Source: DATLSM01 sp963722965 (GTDB lineage Bacteria > Actinomycetota > Thermoleophilia > Solirubrobacterales > 70-9). From it: a stretch of 64,000 bases of DNA. Positions 16,912-24,818 of the stretch are shown in pieces; position 1 is the stretch's first letter; every line of letters starts with the position of its first letter. The DNA lies in assembly GCA_963722965.1 (NCBI GenBank), contig CAVROX010000006.1:1-64000 (forward strand). The letters run 5' to 3'. The notes under the pieces were generated by a model that was given only the letters and a program-made list of their open reading frames with translations, had not been told where the DNA came from and ran no database searches. The translations under genes were made by a program, and so were the position numbers.

Positions 16912-17475
16912 TTAGAGGAGGCCGATCCGGTCCGGCGGCCAGTAGGTGGCGAAGGCCTTGCCGATGATCCAGCTGCGGGGGATCGGCCCCCAGAAACGGC
17001 TGTCGTCGCTCGCCCCACGGTTGTCGCCCATCATGAAGTAATAGCCGGGCGGAATCGTGATTTTTTTTGGCAGGTTGCAGGCGGCCCCGTCGCCGCAGGG
17101 AGTTATGTAGGGCTCATCTTTCTTCTCGACCCCGTTGACGACCGGGTGCCCGTCACGGACGCTGAGCGTGTCGCCCCCCACGGCGACGATCCGCTTGATG
17201 AAGTTTTGGCTTGACTCCGCCTTCGTCGGCCGGGGGCAGGCCTCGCCGACTTCGTTTGGCTGGCGGCCGTCGATGGTGACGCCGCATTCGGTCCCCGAAT
17301 CCGCCCCCGCGGGGGGATGGAAAACCACGATGTCGCCGATCGAGGGGTTTTCGAAGTGGTAGATGAAGCGGTTGACAAGGACCCGCTGACCGACCTCAAG
17401 TGTTGGTTCCATCGACTGCGAGGGAATCTGGTAGGGCTTGACGATCCAGGCCTGAATCGCAAGCGCCAGCCCCAA
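16912..17475 (-). CDS. lepB: Signal peptidase I
   Basis: A type I signal peptidase of about 200 residues. The catalytic Ser lies in YQIPSQSMEPTLEVGQRVLV and the catalytic Lys in KRIVAVGGDTL; YYFMMGDNRGASDDSRFWGP is the C-terminal conserved box. It has one N-terminal anchor helix; the active site faces outside. The TTG at 17475 is the first standard start, yet the hydrophobic anchor (LIELVVIVALALGLALAI) and a basic PKPKSRAGG segment extend upstream almost to the rplS stop, with no standard start codon. A CTG start around 17543 or a sequence error is likely. It removes signal peptides from exported proteins such as the propeller protein nearby. Confidence 0.85.
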   Translation of the reverse strand: MGLALAIQAWIVKPYQIPSQSMEPTLEVGQRVLVNRFIYHFENPSIGDIVVFHPPAGADSGTECGVTIDGRQPNEVGEACPRPTKAESSQNFIKRIVAVGGDTLSVRDGHPVVNGVEKKDEPYITPCGDGAACNLPKKITIPPGYYFMMGDNRGASDDSRFWGPIPRSWIIGKAFATYWPPDRIGLL

Positions 17476-17546
17476 GGCAAGCGCGACGATGACGACCAGC
17501 TCGATAAGCCCGCCGGCCCGACTCTTCGGCTTGGGGATCGAGAGTC

Positions 17547-18296
17547 TCAGTCGGAGTCCTCGCCGGAGGTGCCAGCCTCAGCGGCCGGCTCCTCACTCTC
17601 GGCATCCTGCGCCGCGGCGATGTCCTCGGTCTCCCCAGCCTCGGGCGCCTCGGCGTCCGTGTCTGCCTCTGCTCCGGCCCCCGCGGGGGCCACCTCAGCG
17701 GAGTCCCCAGCCTCCGCGGCAGGCTCCTCTCCCTCCTCATCCTGCGCCGCGACGGCATCCTCGGTCGCCCCAGCCTCGGGCGGCTCGCCCTCCACTTCTG
17801 CCTCTTCGGGGGACTCCTCGGACCCCGCCTCGCTCGGGACCTCGCTCGGGGACTCCGCGACCTCGGCCTCCTCCTGGGTCACGCCCTCGGCATCAACCGC
17901 CGCGGGCTCGGCAGCGGAGGCTGGCCGCGAAACCAACTCCTCGTCGATCCCCCAGCGGCGCTCGGCAACCCGGGCTGCCTTGCCGACCCGGCCGCGCAGG
18001 TAATAAAGCTTGGCGCGCCGCACGTCACCACGGGCGGCAATCTCGAGCTTCTCGATCTTTGGTGAGTGCAGCGGAAACGTCCGCTCGACGCCGACGCCGA
18101 AAGACTGCTTGCGCACGGTGAAGGTCTCGCGGGCCCCGGAGCCCTGCCGCCGCAAAACGATTCCTTCAAACACCTGGGTGCGGCGGCGGGTGCCCTCGAC
18201 GACCTGGAAGTGCACGCGCACGCGGTCGCCTGGACCGAAGGCGGGCAGGCCCTGCCTCAGCTGGCGACGCTCGATGCTGTCGATGACGCTGCTCAT
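17547..18296 (-). CDS. rplS: 50S ribosomal protein L19 with long acidic C-terminal extension
   Basis: Residues 1-115 are ordinary L19: FGPGDRVRVHFQVVEG, RRRTQVFEGIVLRRQG, FTVRKQSFGVGVERTFPLHS and AKLYYLRGRVGKAARV. The last 130 or so residues are an E/A/P-rich tail absent from typical L19 of about 115 residues. The tail contains an imperfect duplication: PEAGATEDAVAAQDEE...EEPAAEAG and again PEAGETEDIAAAQDAE...EEPAAEAG, and the matching DNA is also repetitive. The tail is probably disordered and highly negative. The gene has no frameshift. It is separated from its normal upstream neighbour trmD by a 2.9 kb insertion. Confidence 0.93.
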   Translation of the reverse strand: MSSVIDSIERRQLRQGLPAFGPGDRVRVHFQVVEGTRRRTQVFEGIVLRRQGSGARETFTVRKQSFGVGVERTFPLHSPKIEKLEIAARGDVRRAKLYYLRGRVGKAARVAERRWGIDEELVSRPASAAEPAAVDAEGVTQEEAEVAESPSEVPSEAGSEESPEEAEVEGEPPEAGATEDAVAAQDEEGEEPAAEAGDSAEVAPAGAGAEADTDAEAPEAGETEDIAAAQDAESEEPAAEAGTSGEDSD

Positions 18297-18301
18297 GCGA
18301 G

Positions 18302-18332
18302 AAAAAACCGCCGGCCCCGGACGCCGGGAACC
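18302..18332 (-). terminator. Attenuator-like hairpin in the rplS leader
   Basis: Just upstream of the rplS ATG (18296) the minus strand reads CCGGC-gtccggg-GCCGG-CGG-TTTTTT. A 5-bp GC stem followed 3 nt later by six T residues resembles a weak intrinsic terminator in the leader. It could attenuate L19 expression or reduce read-through from trmD. Only 5 nt separate the T-run from the start codon, so a role in translation is also possible. Confidence 0.35.
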
Positions 18333-18333
18333 G

Positions 18334-18352
18334 CGCGGTGGCGGAATGGTAG
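18334..18352. repeat. 19-bp direct repeat, rplS-side copy
   Basis: CGCGGTGGCGGAATGGTAG occurs here and again, identical and in the same orientation, at 21208-21226. The flanking bases differ on both sides. The two copies bound the insertion that separates trmD from rplS. The sequence resembles the 5' D-arm portion of a tRNA-Leu gene, though no tRNA is present. Confidence 0.8.
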
Positions 18353-18399
18353 CTGACGAGGTTTCTACGGCGGTGTCCCCCTCAGTTCGTAATTCCTGC

Positions 18400-18948
18400 C
18401 TAGAAAGCGGGTGCAGCGATAGCGCTCTCCCGCCCAGTCCCGTCCAGTTCGGATAGGTCCGGACTCACTTTGGACTCACTCCCTGCAACGGCCAGCTCGG
18501 AGGCAAGATCCAAGCCGCCCCCGACGCCATCGTCCAGTAGGTGGACGTAGGTTTCCAGCGTGAAGCTCGGGGAGGAATGCCCGAGCCAGCGCTGCACCTG
18601 CTTGACGTTTCGCCCTGCCGAGAACAGCAGCGACGCGCAGGTATGCCGGAAGGAATGGCAAGTGACCCACGGCACGCCGGCCTCCTCGGCCGCGACGCGA
18701 AGGACGCGTTGCGAGATTGTCGTGTGCGACAGGGCAGGCAGAACATCGACCTGGATGCGCTCATAGCGCTCCCGGTAGAGCGTCCTGCTCCAGCGCCACA
18801 GCGTCTTTTGGTCAATCGACAACCCTGCCTCGGCCAGTCCCGGGCTGCCTTGTGCGTGTTCCCGTTGACGCAGGCGACCGCGATCAGCGCCCGCTCGATC
18901 TCTGCGTCGCCATAGCTCCGTCTACCGAGCTTCGAGCCCGCGCGTTAA
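18400..18948 (-). pseudogene. Tyrosine integrase C-terminal domain joined to a phage-like HTH segment
   Basis: The 3' part is an integrase catalytic core: GVPWVTCHSFRHTCASLL (HxxR), RNVKQVQRWLGHSSPSFTLE and TYVHLLDD (catalytic Tyr). Upstream the frame lacks the integrase N-terminus. It instead reads GDAEIERALIAVACVNGNTH-KAARD, then after a one-base shift near 18838 LAEAGLSIDQKTLWRWSRTL and YRERYERIQ, which resembles a helix-turn-helix unit of phage small-terminase or transposition proteins. The join lies near ALSHTTISQRV. An in-frame TAA closes the frame above 18948. It is therefore a chimeric, truncated remnant sitting beside the left direct repeat, probably the integrase of this element. 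Confidence 0.6.
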
Positions 18949-19168
18949 CGCGAGGTCTTGTGAGGCTTCGATACCCCCCGGCCACCGTTCTGCCCTTTGT
19001 TGCTCGTTCCATTCTCCTGCGCTCCTATACCTTGCCACGGTAGCGCTGGCTTCGGCTTGCGCCATCTGCGCAAGGCGTCGTCTGTCTGAGACTTTAGTTC
19101 CGAGCACGACCGCCCTGGAGGCGTCAAATCGTCAGAGCGACGCCCGAAATGTCGCACTCGCGCTCAGC

Positions 19169-21034
19169 TCAATGCATGTGCTTCCTGCGCTTGACGCACC
19201 TGGCCTTACCCCTGACCGTCTTCTTCCTAAATCCTTTCTTGCACTTGAGCGGCTTTTTATGCGGAGTCGGGGTCGGGGTCGGACCGTTTCCATTCCCAGG
19301 ATGCTGTGACCCGACGTTTGCTTCGTTGCCTCCGCTTCCAGCAGCGCTTGTTGTAAAGGTCGCCGTTACTGTCGTGTCAGATGCAATCGTCAGTTCGCAC
19401 GCGCCCGTTCCGCTACAGCCACCCCCCGACCAGCCGGAGAAGCTAGAGTCGGCGGCCGCGGCCGCGGTCAGCGTGACTTTGGTGCCATCGGGGTAGGTGT
19501 GTGAACAAGTTCCCCCGCATTCAATGCCGACAGGCATGCTGGTCACCGTGCCGGAGCCGGCCCCCGACTTTTCAACGGTCAGAGTGTTCCGAGTGCCACT
19601 GCCAGCTGCGATGCCGAACACTGCAACCGCACTTTCACTGAGCGCAGCCACGTAAACATTCTTACCGTCTGGGCTGGATGCAACCCGCTCAGCGCCATCG
19701 AGGCCGGCGAGCCCAGTTTGGACGTGGATCGGGCCGCAGGGGGTTGCTACCGCCGCGTTGTGCGTGAAGCATTCGCCGGCGCTGACGGCTCCAGTCGTGG
19801 TATCGCGTTCGAGTCGCACCAGAGCGTTGTCGTGGCCCGCTGCCGAGACGACATAGACGCTCTTACCGTCGGGGCTCACGGCGAGACCGAAGGCCCCCTT
19901 TAGGCCGGTGACGTCGTTTTCGGCGCAGCCGGTTGGGCCGCCACTCAGGCAGCCCTGATAGGTGAGCGCGCCGGTTGTGGCACTGCGATCAAATCGGGTG
20001 ACGGCGTTACTTGATTCTGCCGCCACATAGACGCTCTTGCCGTCAGGGCTAAGGGCCACGCCGGTTGCGTCGACCAGGCTTTCGTCGCCGGTTTCAGCAC
20101 AGGCTTCGATGGCGCCGCTGGCACAGCCTTTGTAGGTCAGCGCCCCTGTTGCGGAGCGGTCGAAAGTTGACAATGAGCCGCTGTTACCAGGGACCCCACC
20201 GGCGATGTAGACGTTGTCACCGTCGGGGCTGACCGCGATGTCCGTTGGCCCGACCACCCCAGGAGCGGCTTCGTTGCCGGCACCGCAGCCGACGTTATGG
20301 ACGGCGAGGCAACCTTCGTCAGTGAGTGAGCCCGTCGTTTCATTACGAGAGAAGCTGACGATCGCTTCGCGTACGTTGGCAGCCACGTAGACGCTCTTGC
20401 CATCCGGGCTCACCGCGATCCCCCATGCGCCCGATAGGCCCGGCACTTCGTCGCCGCTACCACAGCCGCTTGAGCGCGACGAAACGCAGTCCTTGTAGGT
20501 GAGGCCGCCGGTTTCGGTATTGCGTTCGAAGTGATTGACGCTGCCTTCGCTGAAGCTGGTGACGTAAACGCTCTTGCCGTCTGGGCTCAAAGCCACTCCC
20601 TGGGCGTCAACCATGCTTGGGAGGTTGTTTACGGCACAGCCGCTCGATTCGGAGGTGTAGCAGCCCTCGTAGGTGAGCGCACCGGTGCTCGCATTGCGAT
20701 CGAAATTCACGACGCCACTGTCTGACTGGCTGGCGACATAAACGCTCTTTCCGTCGGGGCTCACGGCCACCGCATCGGCGTTTCCGAGGCCAGGATTGTC
20801 GTTGGAGGCACAGCCGCCACCGTTGCCGTTGAAACATTCCTGGTAGGTCAGAGCCGAACCGCCAGAGCCCAGCGCCGGTATCGCCACGACCAGCGCGACA
20901 AGGAGCCCGAGTGCGGGCGCCAGATAGGCGATCCTTGCGACGGACCGCAGACAATTGCGAATCCAGCCCACGCGGGCTTGAGACTGAAGCGCACGGGCTA
21001 AGGCATAGAAACTCGGACGGGACACTCGATGCAC
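19169..21034 (-). CDS. Secreted seven-bladed beta-propeller protein with InlB-like repeat and basic Cys tail
   Basis: A 621-residue exported protein. A hydrophobic helix near residues 34-56 serves as signal or anchor. Seven repeats of about 57 residues follow, each with SPDGKSVYVA or a close variant (SPDGDNVYIA, SPDGKNVYVA) and most with the TGALTYxGC signature; this fits a seven-bladed YVTN/lactonase-like propeller, with Cys residues in each blade. Next is a divergent InlB-type module (GAGSGTVTSMP, ECGGTCSHTYPDGTKVTLTA, FSGWSGGGC). After a Gly/Pro linker it ends KPLKCKKGFRKKTVRGKARC, a basic Cys-pair tail. It probably binds ligand or wall polymer outside the cell; enzymatic activity is unproven. 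It is the cargo of the insertion. Confidence 0.8.
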   Translation of the reverse strand: MHRVSRPSFYALARALQSQARVGWIRNCLRSVARIAYLAPALGLLVALVVAIPALGSGGSALTYQECFNGNGGGCASNDNPGLGNADAVAVSPDGKSVYVASQSDSGVVNFDRNASTGALTYEGCYTSESSGCAVNNLPSMVDAQGVALSPDGKSVYVTSFSEGSVNHFERNTETGGLTYKDCVSSRSSGCGSGDEVPGLSGAWGIAVSPDGKSVYVAANVREAIVSFSRNETTGSLTDEGCLAVHNVGCGAGNEAAPGVVGPTDIAVSPDGDNVYIAGGVPGNSGSLSTFDRSATGALTYKGCASGAIEACAETGDESLVDATGVALSPDGKSVYVAAESSNAVTRFDRSATTGALTYQGCLSGGPTGCAENDVTGLKGAFGLAVSPDGKSVYVVSAAGHDNALVRLERDTTTGAVSAGECFTHNAAVATPCGPIHVQTGLAGLDGAERVASSPDGKNVYVAALSESAVAVFGIAAGSGTRNTLTVEKSGAGSGTVTSMPVGIECGGTCSHTYPDGTKVTLTAAAAADSSFSGWSGGGCSGTGACELTIASDTTVTATFTTSAAGSGGNEANVGSQHPGNGNGPTPTPTPHKKPLKCKKGFRKKTVRGKARCVKRRKHMH

Positions 21035-21152
21035 GCAGTTACGAGTCTAACATCGCATGTTCTGCGCTTCTGAGCACCATTTCTTTCGGATGGACCCACA
21101 TTGGACTCAATTGGGCCGAGTGGGCCGGAATACAAACGGCCCCAGAAAGCCG

Positions 21153-21173
21153 AAAACCCCTTCTGAGCGGGGC
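21153..21173 (-). terminator. Terminator downstream of trmD, inside the insertion
   Basis: On the minus strand GCCCC-gctcagaa-GGGG is followed by TTTTCGG. It lies about 55 nt after the trmD stop, just inside the insertion, and would end the rpsP-khpA-trmD transcript before the propeller gene. That would leave rplS needing its own promoter. Confidence 0.5.
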
Positions 21174-21207
21174 TTTCGTGCAGGAGACCGGACCTAGAAG
21201 CGACCGT

Positions 21208-21226
21208 CGCGGTGGCGGAATGGTAG
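21208..21226. repeat. 19-bp direct repeat, trmD-side copy
   Basis: Identical to 18334-18352 and in the same orientation. Read on the minus strand it starts at the base following the trmD TAA. Its location fixes the likely insertion point as the trmD-rplS intergenic sequence. Confidence 0.8.
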
Positions 21227-21904
21227 TTACTCCGCGCCCGACTCGAACTGCTCGGCGCGCGCGCGGCTTTGCTCCGCGCGCCAGATCCGGACCTTCTCAT
21301 GATCGCCCGAGACCAGCACCTCGGGCACCCCCCAGCCCCGGTAAAGGGGCGGGCGGGTGTAGTGCGGGTACTCCGGCGCCCCCTCCAAGACCCGGCTAAA
21401 GGACTCCTCCACGGCGCTGCGCTCGTGGCCGAGTGCCCCCGGCAGCTTGCGGATCACCACCTCGGCGAGAACCATCGCCGCCAGCTCGCCGCCAGCCAGG
21501 ACGTAGCGCCCGATCGATACCTCATCGTCTGCCAAATGCTCGTGCACGCGCTGGTCAAATCCCTCGTAGCGCCCGCAGAGAAGCGCCAGGTGCGGCTCGG
21601 CCGTCAGCTCGTCGGCCAGCTGATCGCTGAGCAGCGTTCCGGTGGGTGAGAGCAGAATGATGCGGGGCCGCTCCCCATGCACGTAGGCAGCCTGCAGTGC
21701 CGCGTCTACCACGTCGACACGGAGGACCATTCCAGCTCCCCCCCCGTAGGGCGCATCATCAACCTGGCCGGCGCCCAGTGGCGTCGTGTCGCGATAGCTA
21801 AAGAGCCGCAGCTCACTCCCCTGGCCGAGGGCGTTCTGCACCAAGCGCTGTGACTGGAACCAGTCAAACGCCTCGGGGAAGAGGGTGAAGACGTCGAGCC
21901 TCAA
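21227..21904 (-). CDS. trmD: tRNA (guanine-N1-)-methyltransferase
   Basis: A 225-residue SPOUT enzyme that methylates G37 of tRNAs using SAM. Start MRLDVFTLFPEAFDWF. Key segments: DDAPYGGGAGMVLRVDVV, LLSPTGTLLSDQLADEL, LCGRYEGFDQRVHEHLADDE, SIGRYVLAGGELAAMVLAEV, and the C-terminal PHYTRPPLYRGWGVPEVLVS. These cover the trefoil knot and the C-terminal tRNA-binding domain, with catalytic Asp in the linker. Its start overlaps khpA by 4 nt. The expected rimM gene between khpA and trmD is missing. Confidence 0.93.
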   Translation of the reverse strand: MRLDVFTLFPEAFDWFQSQRLVQNALGQGSELRLFSYRDTTPLGAGQVDDAPYGGGAGMVLRVDVVDAALQAAYVHGERPRIILLSPTGTLLSDQLADELTAEPHLALLCGRYEGFDQRVHEHLADDEVSIGRYVLAGGELAAMVLAEVVIRKLPGALGHERSAVEESFSRVLEGAPEYPHYTRPPLYRGWGVPEVLVSGDHEKVRIWRAEQSRARAEQFESGAE

Positions 21905-22131
21905 TCGAGAATGTCGACTATCACACGGCGGTCCAGCCGCACAGCGGCGGCCTTGGCGATCGTCCGTATCGCATTGGCCACGCGCCCTCCCTTGCCGATC
22001 ACCCGCCCGAGGTCCGCCTCGGCCACCGTGATCTCATAGATCAGGTTGCCGTCCTCTTCCAGCTCCTCGACCACGACGGCCTGTGGATCCTCGACAAGGG
22101 CCCTGACGAGAAACTCGAGCAGCTCGGTCAC
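21901..22131 (-). CDS. khpA: KH domain RNA-binding protein KhpA
   Basis: A 76-residue single KH domain protein, the normal length. ADLGRVIGKGGRVANAIRTI contains the GxxG loop (GKGG) that grips single-stranded RNA. In Firmicutes and Actinobacteria KhpA pairs with KhpB/Jag and lies between rpsP and rimM. Here it starts 12 nt after rpsP and its stop overlaps the trmD start. Confidence 0.92.
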   Translation of the reverse strand: MTELLEFLVRALVEDPQAVVVEELEEDGNLIYEITVAEADLGRVIGKGGRVANAIRTIAKAAAVRLDRRVIVDILD

Positions 22132-22143
22132 AGCCCCGACTCG

Positions 22144-22398
22144 CTAGCCGCCCGAGGCGGCAATGCCCTTGGCGCGCAACAGCCCGGCGACCGTCTCCGA
22201 CGGTTGGGCGCCATGCTCGAGCCAGTGACGGGCACGCTCCTCGTCGAGCTCGATCAGCGAAGGCTCGGTCTGGGGGTTGTAGCGGCCGATCGTCTCGATC
22301 GTGCGCCCATCGCGCGGCGAGCGCTTGTCGGCGACGACGATCCGCCAGATCGGGTTCTTCTTTGAGCCCACGCGCCTCAGTCTTATCCGGACAGCCAT
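22144..22398 (-). CDS. rpsP: 30S ribosomal protein S16
   Basis: An 84-residue S16. It starts MAVRIRLRRVGSKKNPIWRI and continues SPRDGRTIETIGRYNPQTEP, both diagnostic. The ATG at 22398 is chosen from this universal start; the frame upstream belongs to out-of-frame ffh sequence. It is the first gene of rpsP-khpA-trmD and lies 14 nt downstream of ffh. No frameshift. Confidence 0.94.
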   Translation of the reverse strand: MAVRIRLRRVGSKKNPIWRIVVADKRSPRDGRTIETIGRYNPQTEPSLIELDEERARHWLEHGAQPSETVAGLLRAKGIAASGG

Positions 22399-22412
22399 CG
22401 GGATCGGGCAGG

Positions 22413-23781
<1,369 letters not shown>

Positions 23782-23806
23782 GGCTGACCCCAGCTTAGAG
23801 CGGGCG

Positions 23807-24797
23807 CTACTCCGCCAACAGCGCGCGGGCGAAGTCGGCCGGGTCGAAAGGGCCGCAGGTCCTCGAGCGTCTCGCCGACGCCGATCAGCTTCACCGGGAT
23901 GCCGAGCTCGCTGGCGATCGCGAGCGACGATGCCGCCCTTGGCGGTGCCGTCGAGCTTGGTGAGGACGACGCCGTCGACGTCGACCGCCTCGGAGAAGAC
24001 CTGCGCCTGGCGCAGGCCGTTCTGCCCGGTGGTCGCGTCGATCGAGAGCAGCGTCTCGTGCGGGGCCTCGGGGATCTGCTTGGCGATCACCCGCCGCACC
24101 TTGGCCAGCTCGTCCATCAGGTTGTCCTGGGTGTGCAGCCGCCCGGCGGTGTCGACGATCACCACGTCGGCGCCGCGCGCGCGGGCGGCGGCGATCGCGT
24201 CGAAGGCGACCGGCGCCGGGATCGGCGCCGGCGGCTCCTGAGCGAACCAGCTCGGCGCCGGCCCGCTCGGCCCACTCGCTCGAGCTGCTCGACCGCCGGC
24301 GGCGCGGAAGGTGTCGCCGGCGGCGAGGACGACCGAGTGGCCGAACTCCTTGCAGAGATGCCAGGCGAGCTTGCCGATCGTCGTCGTCTTGCCGGTGCCG
24401 TTGACGCCGACCATCAGGATCACCGTCGGGCTCGCCGCCAGGTCGATCGGCGTCGCGGCCGGCGGCGGCGACCTCGGCGAGGATCTCGATCAGCCTGCTC
24501 GCGCACGGCCGCCGCCGTCGGCGGGGACCGTGCCCGCCTCGACCTCCCGCTCGAGCTGCCCGACCACCTCGGCGGTGGTCGGGCGCCGACGTCGGCGTAG
24601 ATCAGCGCCTCCTCGAGCCGCTCCCAGGTCTCATCGTCGATCCGGTCGAAGAAGCTCGGCGGAGATCTCCTCGCTCAGCGCCTGGCGGCTCTTGCGCAGG
24701 CTCTCGCGCAGCCGGCGGAAGACGCCGCGGCGCTCCTCCGCGGCCTCGGTGGCGGCCGCTGGCGGCCCCGCCCGGGCTCTCGCAGGGCAAAGATCTC
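23807..24797 (-). CDS. ftsY: Signal recognition particle receptor FtsY, frameshifted
   Basis: Rebuilt FtsY of about 325 residues. N domain: GVFRRLRESLRKSRQALSEE and ERLEEALIYADVGA-type sequence. G domain: LMVGVNGTGKTTTIGKLAW, VLAAGDTFRAA, VVIVDTAGRLHTQDNLMDEL, LLSIDATTGQNGLRQAQVFS and VLTKLDGTAKGGI. It ends DFARALLAE. Four or more indels interrupt it, near 24590, 24475, 24280, 23925 and 23850, and the exact start near 24797 is uncertain. The acidic A domain of E. coli FtsY is absent, as in most actinobacteria-sized versions. It lies between smc and ffh in the same direction. Confidence 0.85.
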
Positions 24798-24818
24798 CTG
24801 CCAGGTGGTGGGCACTGC

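Larger units (their letters stand above)
18334..21226. mobile_element. 2.9 kb integrated element between trmD and rplS
   Basis: In actinobacteria trmD is normally followed closely by rplS. Here 2.9 kb intervenes, bounded by perfect 19-bp direct repeats; the right copy begins immediately after the trmD stop codon (21227). Inside are a truncated tyrosine integrase, next to the rplS-side repeat, and a 621-residue secreted beta-propeller gene with lower-GC, less biased codon use than its neighbours. Direct repeats plus an integrase at one end are the layout of a site-specifically integrated element, now immobile. It is not a simple transposon: I see no terminal inverted repeats. Confidence 0.6.

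Noticed and set aside
18334..18352. A tRNA-Leu gene starting at the 19-bp repeat
   Set aside because: The sequence looks like a tRNA-Leu D-arm, but no anticodon arm, T arm or acceptor strand follows at either copy.
19600..20800. CRISPR-like repeats in the propeller gene
   Set aside because: The recurring DNA motifs encode the SPDGKSVYV blade repeats, are imperfect, and lie in frame within one coding sequence.
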